Source of the DNA: Sandaracinaceae bacterium
GTDB lineage: Bacteria; Myxococcota_A; Polyangia; Polyangiales; Houyiibacteriaceae
NCBI GenBank assembly: GCA_020633055.1
Contig: JACKEJ010000005.1
Coordinates: 434,001 to 498,000 of the forward strand
Direction: 5' to 3'
DNA length: 64,000 bases
Shown here: piece after piece, positions 32,026 to 42,000 of the stretch
How the letters are laid out: each line of letters opens with the position of its first letter
How positions within the stretch are numbered: the first letter of the stretch is position 1
The notes under the pieces: model-generated
Told to the model about the DNA's origin: nothing
Seen by the model: only the letters and a program-made list of their open reading frames with translations
Databases searched by the model: none
Made by a program: the position numbers and the translations under genes

Positions 32026-34149
32026 CTACCCGTCGAGCATCGCCAGCAGCGCCGCTTCGTCGAGGACGGTCACGCCCAGCTTCTGCGCCTTCTCGAGCTT
32101 GCTGCCGGCCTCCTCCCCGGCCACCACGTAGTCGGTCTTGGCGGACACCGAACCGACCACCTTGCCGCCGGCCTCCTTGATGCGCGCGCCAGCCTCCGAG
32201 CGCTTCAACGTGGGCAGCGTGCCGGTCAGCACGAAGGACTTGCCGGCCACCCCCTCGACCTCGCGCGTGGTGGTCTCCGGCGCGGCGAGGCTCACACCCG
32301 CCGCCGCGAGGCCCTCGAACACGGCCCGCACGGCCGGGGCGTCGAGCTCCGCGAAGATGCTGTCCGCGGACTTGCGCCCGAGCCCCTCGACGGCGCCGCG
32401 CTCACTCGACTTCTCGGGGGCGACGAAGGCCACGGCCTCGGGGTCGCCCGCCACGTAGCGCGCAGCGAAGTCCAGCAGCGCGTCTGCATCGCGCCAGTGC
32501 TTGGTGAGCTCCTCTGCCATGGACACGCCGACGTGCCGGATGGCGAGCCCGACGAGCACCCGCGGCAGGCCGCGCGCCTTGGCGCCCTCGAGCGCGGCGA
32601 TGACGTTGGCCGCGCTCTTCTCGCCCATGCGCTCGAGGCCCGCGAGCTGGGACACCGTCAATCGGAAGAGGTCGTCTGGGCGCCGCACCCCCACCTTGTC
32701 GATGACCTGCACGATGAGCGCCTCGCCCATGCCCTCGATGTCCATCGCCTGACGCCCCGCGAAGTGCTTCAAGCGCTCGAGCACCTGGTCCGGGCACGCG
32801 GGGTTCGGGCAGTAGATGAAGATCTCCTCGCACACCACCGCGCTGCCACACGTGGGGCAGGCCTCGGGCGCGACGAAGGGCTCGGTCCCCTCGGGGCGCT
32901 TGTCGTGATCCACGGCCACGACCTGCGGGATGATGTCGCCCGCTTTCTCGACGTACACCTGGTCGCCGACGCGCACGTCCTTGCGCGCGAGCTCGGGGAA
33001 GTTGTGCAACGACGCCCGACTGACCGTGGTGCCCGCGAGCGGAACAGGATCGAGCTCCGCCACGGGTGTGAGCTTGCCGCTCTTCCCCACTTGGACGCTG
33101 ATGGCGCGCAGCCGCGTGGCGCGCCGCTCGGGCGGGAACTTGTAGGCGATGCCCCAGTGCGGATGGTGGCCCGTGGAGCCCAGCGCGGGGTAGTGCGAGA
33201 GCTCGTCCACTTTGATGACCATCCCATCGATGTCGAAGGGCAGCTGGTCGCGGCGCTCGTGGTAGCTCGCGCAGTAGGCGTACGCAGCGGCCGCGTCGGG
33301 CGCGAGGAACACCTCGTCGGCGTAGACCTCGGCGCCGGCTTCGGCGAGCCATCCGAGGATCTCGCTCTGGCGCCCGGGCAGCGAGACGCCCTCGCTCCAC
33401 GGGATCTGATAGAGGAAGGCGCGGATGCCGACCTCGCCCAGCCCGCTCGGATCCTTGCGCTTCATCATGCCGGCGCAGCCATTGCGCGGGTTGGCGATGA
33501 TCTTCTCGCCCGCAGCTGCCAAGCGCGCGTTGTGAGCGTCGAACGCGTCGCGCGGCCAGTACAGCTCGCCACGCACCTCGAGCTCGCCGCCGCCGACTCC
33601 CACCAAGCGCGCCGGGACGGCGCGCGCCTCCAGCACCTGCGCCGTGATGACGTCGCCCTTCTGTCCGTCGCCGCGCGTGACCGCCCGGGTGAGCCGCCCG
33701 CTCTCGTAGAGCAGCGACACGCTGATGCCATCGATCTTGGGCTCGACGAACAACGGCAGCTCGCTCCCCGGTGGCAGCTCCAGGTCCTTCAGGCGCCGCT
33801 GGAACCACGCGTCGAGCTGCACCTCGTAGGGCACGGGCACACCTTCCGCGTCGCGCCGGTTGGGCGTGAGCTTCTCGAGCGACAACATCGGGACATGGTG
33901 CGCGACCGTCTCGAACCCGTCGGTGTGGTCCACTCCTGGGCTGCGGTCGATGCGCTCGTCGGCCGCGACACCCAGCGAGTCCGCCAGCTCTTGATAGCGG
34001 TCGAAGAGCTCGTCGAAGACGCTGTCCGGAATCTCAGGCGCGCCCTTGCGGTACAGCGCCTCATGATGCGCGATCTGCGCGCGCAGAGCGTCTAGCTCCG
34101 CGAGCGCGTCCCCTGCGTCGCTCGCTGAAAACCCCAGCTCACCTTGCAT
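32026..34149 (-). CDS. ligA: NAD-dependent DNA ligase
   Basis: 707-aa replicative ligase sealing nicks with NAD. Domains in order: Ia-like N-terminus, adenylation domain with nucleophile Lys138 in VEPKIDGISVSLLY, OB fold, Zn finger with C431, C434, C447 and C452, helix-hairpin-helix region (LPRVLVGLAIRHVG), and a C-terminal BRCT domain from about 625 (GKSFVLTGTLPTLKRSEAGA). Complete and of normal family length. The ATG at 34149 overlaps the stop of corA by 1 bp (TGATG), so it is translationally coupled to corA. A TTG upstream at 34158 is less likely. Essential gene in most bacteria, so the corA coupling is notable. Confidence 0.97.
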   Translation of the reverse strand: MQGELGFSASDAGDALAELDALRAQIAHHEALYRKGAPEIPDSVFDELFDRYQELADSLGVAADERIDRSPGVDHTDGFETVAHHVPMLSLEKLTPNRRDAEGVPVPYEVQLDAWFQRRLKDLELPPGSELPLFVEPKIDGISVSLLYESGRLTRAVTRGDGQKGDVITAQVLEARAVPARLVGVGGGELEVRGELYWPRDAFDAHNARLAAAGEKIIANPRNGCAGMMKRKDPSGLGEVGIRAFLYQIPWSEGVSLPGRQSEILGWLAEAGAEVYADEVFLAPDAAAAYAYCASYHERRDQLPFDIDGMVIKVDELSHYPALGSTGHHPHWGIAYKFPPERRATRLRAISVQVGKSGKLTPVAELDPVPLAGTTVSRASLHNFPELARKDVRVGDQVYVEKAGDIIPQVVAVDHDKRPEGTEPFVAPEACPTCGSAVVCEEIFIYCPNPACPDQVLERLKHFAGRQAMDIEGMGEALIVQVIDKVGVRRPDDLFRLTVSQLAGLERMGEKSAANVIAALEGAKARGLPRVLVGLAIRHVGVSMAEELTKHWRDADALLDFAARYVAGDPEAVAFVAPEKSSERGAVEGLGRKSADSIFAELDAPAVRAVFEGLAAAGVSLAAPETTTREVEGVAGKSFVLTGTLPTLKRSEAGARIKEAGGKVVGSVSAKTDYVVAGEEAGSKLEKAQKLGVTVLDEAALLAMLDG

Positions 34150-35123
34150 CACCACCAATTCCTACGCTTGAAGAACAAGAAGATCGCGCTGGCCGTGCCG
34201 ATCATCACGAACCACGCCACCTGGTAGCCGTACTTGTGGTGCAGCCCCGGCATGAACTCGAAGTTCATCCCGTAGAGGCCCGTGATGAAGGTCAGCGGCA
34301 GCATGATGGTGGACATCATGGTGAGCGCCTTCATGACGTCGTTCAGTCGGTGCGACTGCATGCTGAGGTACGCGTCGAGCGACCCGCTGATGGCGTCACG
34401 ATAGGCCTCCGCCTGGTCCGCGATGCCCACGAAGTGGTCGTAGATGTCGCGGTAGAAGGGGCGCACCTCGCCGGGGATGAACGGCACGGGCCCGGTCGCC
34501 AGCTGACGAAGCACCTCTTTTTGGTGCCGCACCAGACGCCCGAGGTGCAGCACGTCGTGCTTGGCGTCGAGCACGGTCTCGAGCACCGACGCCGAGTCGG
34601 CTCGGAGCGCCGCGATCTCGAGGCCGTCGATGCGCTCACCCAGCGCGTTCATGCGCACCATGAAGCGGTCCACCATGTGGTCCACGGCGCGGTGCGCGAT
34701 GACCGCCGGTCCCTGGCGCAGGAGCGCGGGGTTGCGTTCCACCATCTGGCGCACGAACGGGATGGCAGGGACGTTGCCCTCGTGGTGCGTCACCACGAAG
34801 CGCTCGGACACGAACAGGTCCAGGTCGCGCAGCGTGATCTCGTCGGGCACCGGATCCGGCTCCTCGGGCCCGAGGATGATGAAGTAGATGTAGTCGTCGT
34901 GCGCCTCGAGCTTGGGCGTGTCCTGCGCCTTGAAGGCGTCCTCGATGAGCAGCGGGTGGATGTGCAGGACGTCCCGCATCATGACCATCTGCTCGTCGGT
35001 GGAGCCTTCGATGTCGACCCACACGTGGGCCTCCTCGTCGGCCAGGTACGCGGCCAGCTCGTCCAGACCGGGCCGCAGGAGCTTCTCGGAACCCACCTTG
35101 GTGGCGTAGATGGCGACGTGCAC
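34149..35123 (-). CDS. corA: CorA family Mg2+/Co2+ transporter
   Basis: 324-aa inner-membrane magnesium channel. Cytoplasmic N-terminal domain with acidic strand HVWVDIEGSTDEQ and VPDEITLRDLDLFVSE, long stalk helix, then two C-terminal transmembrane helices joined by the YGMNFEFMPG loop containing the GMN selectivity motif, and a basic end (FFKRRNWW). The GTG at 35123 is preferred; the longer upstream frame is Arg-rich and unlike the family. The stop overlaps ligA's ATG by 1 bp. It lies 84 bp downstream of a LEA-like lipoprotein end on the same strand. Confidence 0.94.
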   Translation of the reverse strand: MHVAIYATKVGSEKLLRPGLDELAAYLADEEAHVWVDIEGSTDEQMVMMRDVLHIHPLLIEDAFKAQDTPKLEAHDDYIYFIILGPEEPDPVPDEITLRDLDLFVSERFVVTHHEGNVPAIPFVRQMVERNPALLRQGPAVIAHRAVDHMVDRFMVRMNALGERIDGLEIAALRADSASVLETVLDAKHDVLHLGRLVRHQKEVLRQLATGPVPFIPGEVRPFYRDIYDHFVGIADQAEAYRDAISGSLDAYLSMQSHRLNDVMKALTMMSTIMLPLTFITGLYGMNFEFMPGLHHKYGYQVAWFVMIGTASAIFLFFKRRNWW

Positions 35124-35206
35124 GGACGGGACTATCGCGCGCCCGCGAAGCCCTGTAAATGCCCACGCGGCCCGGCGCGGAGACGGTCGGCGGGCGCGGG
35201 CGTAGC

Positions 35207-36007
35207 TCAGTTGTTGACCGCGTCGCGCAGGCGCCACTCGTTGCCGTAGGGCCCGAAGCTTGCGGCGAAGCGGCCGAAGTTCTCGACCGACACCCACACC
35301 GAGCCCTCGATGCGGTACGGGATGACGAACTCGGGGATCTGCCGGTTGCGCAGCAGGTCGATCAGGTTGCGCGTGGCCTCGCGGAGCAGCGTGATCATCT
35401 GCCGCGGGTCCAGCTGCAGGCGCACGATGAAGCGCAGCTCGCTTCCCGCCGGGACCGTGCGCACGCGCAGGTCACTGAAGTTGCGCTCGCCCACGGCAAC
35501 GGACATGAGGAAGTTGACCGCCGCGTTGGCGAAGTCCTCGCGGCTGCGGATCTCGGGCTCGTCCGAGTCGCACGAGCTGGCCGACTGAGCGCAGTTGTTG
35601 GGGTCCTCGCAGAACGTCATGCACACGCTGCCGAGCGTCTGGTTGGCCTCGGTCTCGGGGAAGGCCGTGAACCCGACGAGCGCGGACACGACCGGCAGCG
35701 GGATGGGGTTGCGGTTGGTCAGCACCAGCTCGAGGTCGAACAGGAATTGGATCTCGCTCTCGGCCGGCACGTCCCCGATGAAGCCGCAGAGAAAGCGCCC
35801 CAGGCGCTCGGCGCAGTAGTACGCGCCCAGCTGCCGACGATCGGGCATCTGCGTGAGGCGGACCTCGGCCACGCTGACGCCGGGTGGATCGGGGGGAGCC
35901 TGGGTGCCCTCGAGACCGGGCAAGAAGCCGTAGCACCCGGAGGTGAGCGCGCTGGCCAGCGTGATGGAGGCCAGGAGGAGGGAGCGAGTGGAGTTCATGA
36001 GGCTCAT
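35207..36007 (-). CDS. Hypothetical lipoprotein, possibly LEA/WHy-like
   Basis: 266-aa lipoprotein. Signal peptide with lipobox ALTSGC; mature part has paired Cys (YYCAERLGRFLCGF, CMTFCEDPNNC, SSCDSD). A beta-rich end (DLRVRTVPAGSELRFIVRLQ, VIPYRIEGSVWVSVENFG) resembles the immunoglobulin-like LEA_2/WHy fold of desiccation proteins, but this is a loose visual match. ATG 36007 is used; ATG 35998 (MNSTRSLLLAS) is equally possible and also opens the signal peptide. On the minus strand upstream of corA. A CCCCAAATGGGG palindrome lies upstream at 36033-36044. Confidence 0.75.
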   Translation of the reverse strand: MSLMNSTRSLLLASITLASALTSGCYGFLPGLEGTQAPPDPPGVSVAEVRLTQMPDRRQLGAYYCAERLGRFLCGFIGDVPAESEIQFLFDLELVLTNRNPIPLPVVSALVGFTAFPETEANQTLGSVCMTFCEDPNNCAQSASSCDSDEPEIRSREDFANAAVNFLMSVAVGERNFSDLRVRTVPAGSELRFIVRLQLDPRQMITLLREATRNLIDLLRNRQIPEFVIPYRIEGSVWVSVENFGRFAASFGPYGNEWRLRDAVNN

Positions 36008-36120
36008 CCGGAACGGGTTCGAGGGCTCTATTCCCCAAATGGGGACACCGTGTCAAGGTCCGATGGGTCGGGAGACGTTCGTGCGCCGCGAACCTTCACG
36101 CCGTGATAGCAGATCCTGCC

Positions 36121-36591
36121 ATGCCCCAGACCCCCGAAGAGACCATCGTCCGCAGCGTGACGGACATCGACGCGCCCGCCGAGCTCGTCTTCTCCCTGAT
36201 CACCGACCTGCCCCGCTACCGCGACTGGAACCCGTTCACACCGGTGGCCGTCTCGACCCTCGAGCTCGGTGCCCCCATCGACATGAAGGTGCGCCTGTTT
36301 CCGTACTACACCAAGGCGCAGCGCGAGTTCGTGACCGAGCTGAGCGCGGAGCGGCGCCGCGTCGCGTGGGGCATGCACATGGGCCGCCCCGAGTGGGGCC
36401 GCGGGCACCGCACCCAGGAGGTCGTCGCGCTCGGCGAGGGCCGCTGCCGCTACGTGTGCGAAGACAACATCGGTGGGCTCCTGCGGCCGGTGATCATCCG
36501 GTTCTTCGGGGGCGCGATGCAGCGCGGCTTCGACGACGTGGGCCGCGCGCTGAAGGCGGAGGCCGAGCGCCGGGTCGCCGCGGCCCGCTGA
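36121..36591 (+). CDS. SRPBCC (START-like) family protein
   Basis: 156-aa soluble protein with a helix-grip START-like fold that binds hydrophobic ligands. Seen: VRSVTDIDAPAELVFSLITD at the start of the fold, DWNPFTPV, and a C-terminal helix ending GFDDVGRALKAEAERR. ATG 36121 is preferred to GTG 36103. No catalytic residues are predictable; such proteins range from polyketide cyclases to lipid carriers. A second SRPBCC protein is encoded at 49400-49813. Divergent from the LEA-like lipoprotein. Confidence 0.88.
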   Translation: MPQTPEETIVRSVTDIDAPAELVFSLITDLPRYRDWNPFTPVAVSTLELGAPIDMKVRLFPYYTKAQREFVTELSAERRRVAWGMHMGRPEWGRGHRTQEVVALGEGRCRYVCEDNIGGLLRPVIIRFFGGAMQRGFDDVGRALKAEAERRVAAAR

Positions 36592-36763
36592 GGTCCGACG
36601 ACGTGGACGCGCCCGAAGCGGACGCCGAGCGCCACCCAGCCCCGCCGCGGTCACGGGCGTTTGGCGTGGTGCCATTGCCCCAAAGCGTGAGGACACCCGC
36701 GGACACGTGGACGCCCCGATGTTTTGGGGAACAGGGCCGGGGCCGTCCGTGCTATCGGGGCGC

Positions 36764-38389
36764 ATGCATTCCCCCATTCGCGTACCGCGGTGTGCCGGCC
36801 GCGGCGCGGTGCTCTTTTCGGTGCTGGCGGTCACGTCCGCCGTCACGTTCGGCTGCAAGGGCAGCGCCGAACCCGATCCTGACCCCGACGCGGGTCTGAA
36901 CGTCGACGCGGGTCCGAACGTCGACACCATCACGGTCCAGGGCAGCGCGACCTACGACTACGTGCCCGTGACCACGACACCGGCGGTCACGCTCGCGTTC
37001 GCCGACGCGAGCGCGAGGCCGGTGCGTGGCGCCATCGTGCAGGTGCGGCGCGGTGCCGTGGTCATCGCGACGACGAACACGGACGAACAAGGCCAGTACA
37101 TGCTCGAGTTCCAAGCAGCCCCGGAGGGCCTCGAGGTCGCGGTGCTGTCGGAGACGACGCTGCCGCCGATTCGCGTCGAGGACAACACCAACGGGGACGC
37201 CGTGTGGGGCATGGTCCGCCCCCTCGCAGAGGCCGAGAACGGGACGCTCGATCTGCACGCCACGCACGGGTGGAACGGCACGAGTTTCGACGCGGGGACG
37301 CGCGTCGCGGCGCCCTTCGCCATCCTAGACACGATATACGCGACGGCCCAGGCCTTCCGCGCCGTGCGAACGGTCACGTTCCAGCCGCTGAAGGTGAACT
37401 GGAGCCCGGACAACGTGCCAGAGGCCGGCGATCACGCGAACGGCTTCATCGGCACCTCGTCTTTCAGGCGCGCAGACCGCGAGATCTACGTGCTCGGCAA
37501 GGACGGCGTCGACACGGACGAATTCGACGCGGGCGTGCTCGCCCACGAGTGGACACACTACTTCGAGGATCAGCTGGGGCGCGTCGACGGCCTCGGGGGC
37601 GACCACGCGCCCGGAGCCGTCTTGGACCCGCGACTGTCGTTCGACGAGGGCCTCGCCGACGCCATGGCGGGCCTGACGCTCGGGGTCCCTGTGTATGCGG
37701 ACACTGCTTGGGCAGGCAGCACCCTCACGGGCTTCTCGTTGGACGTGGAGACGCCACCGACGCCGACGGACGACACCACGCCCGGTCCGTTCTCCGAGTT
37801 CAGCGTGATGCGCATCGTCTACGACCTCTTCGACTCGGGCGCGAGCGAGGCACATGACACGGTCGCCCTCGGGCTCGGGCCCCTCTACGACGCGCTCGCC
37901 GGGCCGCACCGCACGACCGACGCGCTCGGGACCATTGGCTCGTTCATCGCGGGCCTGAAGGCGCAGCCGGGCGTGAACGCGGCCGACGTGGACACCCTGC
38001 TCGCCTTCTACGACATCGGTCCGATCACGAGCGACTTCGGCGCGGGCGACCCCGACCTCGCGGCGATGTACACGAACGTCACGGTCCCGTTCACGGGCAC
38101 CCATGACTTGGTGGGCGGCCAGGACGCGAACCGGCGCGCTCAGAACCAGTACTTCGTCTTCATGGGGACGGGCGCCACGCTCACTGTATCTGCCGGCCAC
38201 GCGTCGGAAGACGTCGGCATCTCCCTGTACCGCACGGGGCAGCTCGTCGCCTCCGCAGACGCATGGCTGGACGGAGGCACGGAGAGCTTGAGTGCTCCCA
38301 CCGTCTCGGGGGCGACGTACGTGCTCACACTGACCGGCTTCCGTGGAGCTCCCGGAAGCTACACCGTCGACCTCACCATCGCCCCCTGA
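36764..38389 (+). CDS. Secreted HExxH zinc metalloprotease-like lipoprotein
   Basis: 541-aa exported protein. Signal peptide and possible lipobox VTFGC, an Asp-rich tether (PDPDPDAGLNVDAG), a carboxypeptidase regulatory-like beta domain at about 55-110 (PVRGAIVQVRRGAVVIATT), and a catalytic region with the zinc motif HEWTH (LAHEWTHYFED, about residues 262-266) and SFDEGLADAMAG about 35 residues later, where Glu is the likely third ligand, as in gluzincins. The C-terminus is beta-rich (TLTVSAGHASEDVGISLYRT), possibly a pre-peptidase or PPC domain. Substrate unknown. The ATG at 36764 opens the signal peptide. A lipoprotein gene follows 13 bp downstream, so an operon is likely. Confidence 0.85.
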   Translation: MHSPIRVPRCAGRGAVLFSVLAVTSAVTFGCKGSAEPDPDPDAGLNVDAGPNVDTITVQGSATYDYVPVTTTPAVTLAFADASARPVRGAIVQVRRGAVVIATTNTDEQGQYMLEFQAAPEGLEVAVLSETTLPPIRVEDNTNGDAVWGMVRPLAEAENGTLDLHATHGWNGTSFDAGTRVAAPFAILDTIYATAQAFRAVRTVTFQPLKVNWSPDNVPEAGDHANGFIGTSSFRRADREIYVLGKDGVDTDEFDAGVLAHEWTHYFEDQLGRVDGLGGDHAPGAVLDPRLSFDEGLADAMAGLTLGVPVYADTAWAGSTLTGFSLDVETPPTPTDDTTPGPFSEFSVMRIVYDLFDSGASEAHDTVALGLGPLYDALAGPHRTTDALGTIGSFIAGLKAQPGVNAADVDTLLAFYDIGPITSDFGAGDPDLAAMYTNVTVPFTGTHDLVGGQDANRRAQNQYFVFMGTGATLTVSAGHASEDVGISLYRTGQLVASADAWLDGGTESLSAPTVSGATYVLTLTGFRGAPGSYTVDLTIAP

Positions 38390-38402
38390 GGAGCAGCGCA
38401 TC

Positions 38403-38894
38403 ATGAACCAAACGACACTCCTCGCGCTCCTCGGTCTCCCTGGCGCGCTCGCGCTCGCCACCAGCGCGTGCAGCAGCCCTCACGCCGCGTCGTCGACGCC
38501 TGCGCCCGAGCAGGACGTACACGCCAAGCCCGGGGCCGCCGTCACCGTGGACGCAGCGCTCGCAGCGAGCAGCGCGCGCGTCCACCTGCGCTTCGACGCC
38601 GACGCGCAGGACGTCACCGTGCACGTCGGTGGGGTCGACGGCCTCGTCGTCACGCGTGGAGGCATGCTCGACGTGGGCGACGTCGCGCGCGGTGACGTGC
38701 GCACGCTCGACGTCGCTTTCACACCAGGCGACGAGCGCTCGCACCTCGTCGTCGCCGTCTCGGGCACGTATGCAACTGGCGCGCTGTCGCGCGTCTCGAG
38801 CTTCGCGGTGGGCGAGACGCGCGAGAAGTCGACCCAACTCATCCGCGGTGACGGACGAGAGCGCGTGCACCTGATACCCGTGGGCGGCCGCTGA
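38403..38894 (+). CDS. Hypothetical lipoprotein following the metalloprotease
   Basis: 163-aa lipoprotein with signal peptide and lipobox ATSACSS. The mature domain is beta-rich (ARVHLRFDADAQDVTVHVGG, DVAFTPGDERSHLVVAVSG) and has no recognised family. GAGGAG lies about 10 nt before the ATG. It starts 13 bp after the protease stop, so both are probably made from one mRNA; an inhibitor, chaperone or co-secreted partner role is possible but unproven. Confidence 0.75.
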   Translation: MNQTTLLALLGLPGALALATSACSSPHAASSTPAPEQDVHAKPGAAVTVDAALAASSARVHLRFDADAQDVTVHVGGVDGLVVTRGGMLDVGDVARGDVRTLDVAFTPGDERSHLVVAVSGTYATGALSRVSSFAVGETREKSTQLIRGDGRERVHLIPVGGR

Positions 38895-39002
38895 GGCGGA
38901 CGCGGGCGCTCCGCATCTGCGAAGCGGTCATGGGTGATCGCCTAAACGACCGCGCCCACGAAATCGCGCGACAAACATCCTCTGAGCCACCAGAGTGAAG
39001 GA

Positions 39003-42000
39003 GTGAATCACGTCGACGCAGCGAAGCTCGCTGCCCGCGAGTCTTCCGACCCCAACGCCTTTCCCGAACCCTCCGCCCCCCCGCTCGCCGCGCTCCACTC
39101 CTTGGCGCACAGCGCCATCGCACTCGCGAGGAGGTGGCTGAGCGACGACCGATGTTTGGGCGTCGACGCAAGAGACCGTGAGACCGCCGAGCGGCTGGGC
39201 GCGCTCGTCGCGAGCCCCGCGGGGCTCGAGTTTGCGCTGCGCTTCGTGGACGACGTGGCGCGGCCACAGGACGTGCAGGTCTCGGCGCGCGCGCTGCGCC
39301 GGCTCGCCTCCCGGACGACGGGCGCGCGCGCGATCCTCGGTCCCGTCGACCGTCGGCTGCTACAGCTCGGCGCTCGCGTGGCAACCCTCGCGCCTTGGCT
39401 CGTGGTGCCAGCCGCGCGTGCGCGGCTGCGTCAGCTCGTGGGGCACTTGGTGGCTGACGCGGGGAGCGGCCTCGGCGGGCACCTCGCCCGGACGCGCGCG
39501 CGAGGCTTCGCGCTGAACGTGAACCTCCTCGGTGAGGCAGTGCTCGGCGAGGACGAGGCGCGCGCCCGCCTCGAGAGGACGCTCGCGCTCGTGCGACGCC
39601 CCGAGGTGGACTACGTCTCGGTGAAGGTCTCCGCCGTGGTCTCGCAGCTGAACCCGTGGGACCTCGAGGGGTCCCGGGCACGCGTGGTCGAGCGCCTGTC
39701 TCCGCTCTACACCGCGGCCCTGCAGCACGGCACGTTCATCAACCTCGACATGGAGGAGTACCGCGACCTCGCGCTCACCCTGGAAGCGTTCGTCGAGGTG
39801 CTGTCCCAGCCGCAGCTCCACGGACTGCAGGCTGGCATCGCGCTCCAAGCCTACCTGCCCGACGCGCTGCCCGCGCTGCACCAGCTCGCGGCCTTCGCGT
39901 CGAAACGCGCGGGGACCGGAGGCGCGCCCATCAAGGTGCGACTCGTGAAGGGGGCCAACCTGGCCATGGAGCGCGTGGAGGCCGAGCTGCGCGGGTGGCC
40001 GCTGGCCCCCTACGACAACAAGCCCGACGTCGACGCCAACTACGTCCGCCTGCTCGACTTCGCGCTGCGTTCGGAACACGAGGGCCTCCGCGTGGGTGTG
40101 GCCAGCCACAACCTCTACCACGTCGCCCTCGCCATCCTGGCGGCGCGTGCGCGCGGCATCGCCGCCATGCTCGACGTCGAGATGCTGCAGGGCATGGCCC
40201 CGGGTCAGGCGCGCGCGGTACGCGACGAGATGGCGGTACATGGGGGCCGTGTGGTGCTCTACACGCCCGTGGTGGCGGCCTCGGACTTCGACGTGGCCAT
40301 CGCGTACCTCGTCCGCCGACTGGAGGAGAACGCCGCGCGGCAGAACTTCTTGTACGCGCTCTTCGCGCCGGACGTCGACGTCCCGCCGCTCGTCTCGGAC
40401 GACCTCCCGCGGGCCCACACGGAGCGCAACGCAGAGGCATCCGACGCTGCGATGCACGCCACGGAGCACGACACGGGGGCGCCCAACGCTGCGATGTGTG
40501 CCCAGGAGCGCGCCTTCGTCGCTTCCGTCACCGCGGGCGCGTCATCACCACCTGCACATGTCACGCCCCACCGTGGTCTCCGTCGCGTAGGACAGCACAC
40601 GACGTTTCGCAACGCGCAAGATACGGACCCCACGGTCGCCGAGCATCGACGATGGGCGCGTGCGCTCGTCTCGACACCCCCCGACGCGCTGGCCCTACGG
40701 ACCGCCATGCTCACGTCCACCGCGGCCGTCGATGCAGCGGTGGACGACGCGCTGCGCGCGCAGGTCGCGTGGGCACGCGCTCCGGGCGAGCAGCGCGCCG
40801 AGGCGCTCCGTGCGGTGGCCCGGCAGCTCGAACGCGCTCGCTCGGAGCTAGTGCGCGTGATGGTGCACGAGGCGGGCAAGACCGTGGCGGAGGCCGATCC
40901 CGAGGTCAGCGAGGCGGTCGACTTCGCGACCTACTACGCGGACCGCGCGCTCGAGCTGGACACAGTGCGAGGCGCGCGCTTCGTACCCGGAGGCGTCTCG
41001 CTGGTCACACCGCCGTGGAACTTCCCCTGCGCCATCGCCGCGGGCGGAGTGCTCGCGTCGCTCGCGGCCGGGTCCGCCGTGATCGCCAAGCCTCCCCCGC
41101 CCACCCCACGCTGCCTCGAGGTGACCATGGAGTGCGTCCACGCAGGGCTCGTGGAGCGGGGCGTGGACCCGCTCGTGGCACAGCTCGTGCGCGTCCCCGA
41201 CGACGCGCTCGGCGAGCACCTCGTCACACACGAAGGCATCTCGCGGGTGCTGCTCACGGGCGCCATCGACACCGCGCAACGCTTCGTCGCGCTCCGGGCA
41301 GAGCGCCCCGTCTTCGCCGAGACCTCGGGCAAGAACGCGATCGTCGTAACGCCCGCAGCCGATCTGGACCTCGCGGTGGCGGACGTCGTTCGCTCGGCGT
41401 TTGGTCACGCGGGGCAGAAGTGCAGCGCGTGCTCGCTGGTCATCCTGGTCGGGTCCGTGGCGGACCCCCGCAAGGCGACCGGGGCGCGCTTTCGCCGCCA
41501 GCTGGTCGACGCCGTGCGTTCGATCGCCGTGGGGCCGGCGACGAACATCGCGACCGTCATGGGTCCGCTGATCGAACCGCCACACGGGAAGCTACTGCGC
41601 GCGCTGACGACCCTCGATGCTGGCGAGCGGTGGCTGGTGCCTCCCCGACGCATCGACGCCGCCGGGACGCTGTGGACACCTGGCCTCAAGGAGGGCGTCA
41701 CTCCGGGTTCGCACTTCCACTTCACGGAGTGCTTCGGACCGGTCCTGGGCCTGATGACGGCGGACACGCTCGACGACGCCCTCGCGCTCCAGAACGCGGT
41801 GCGCTTCGGGCTCACGGGTGGGCTCCACTCCCTGGACGATGCGGAGATCACGCACTGGCTGGAGCGGGTGCAGGTGGGCAACGCCTACATCAACCGGTCC
41901 ATCACCGGGGCCATCGTGCGACGGCAACCCTTCGGAGGCTGGAAGGCGTCGTGCGTGGGGCCTGGCGCCAAGGCCGGCGGCCCGAACTACGTCGCCCAGC

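Noticed and set aside
36033..36044. CCCCAAATGGGG palindrome between the LEA-like lipoprotein and the SRPBCC gene
   Set aside because: Only 12 bp with no companion site and no clear promoter nearby; too short to call an operator.
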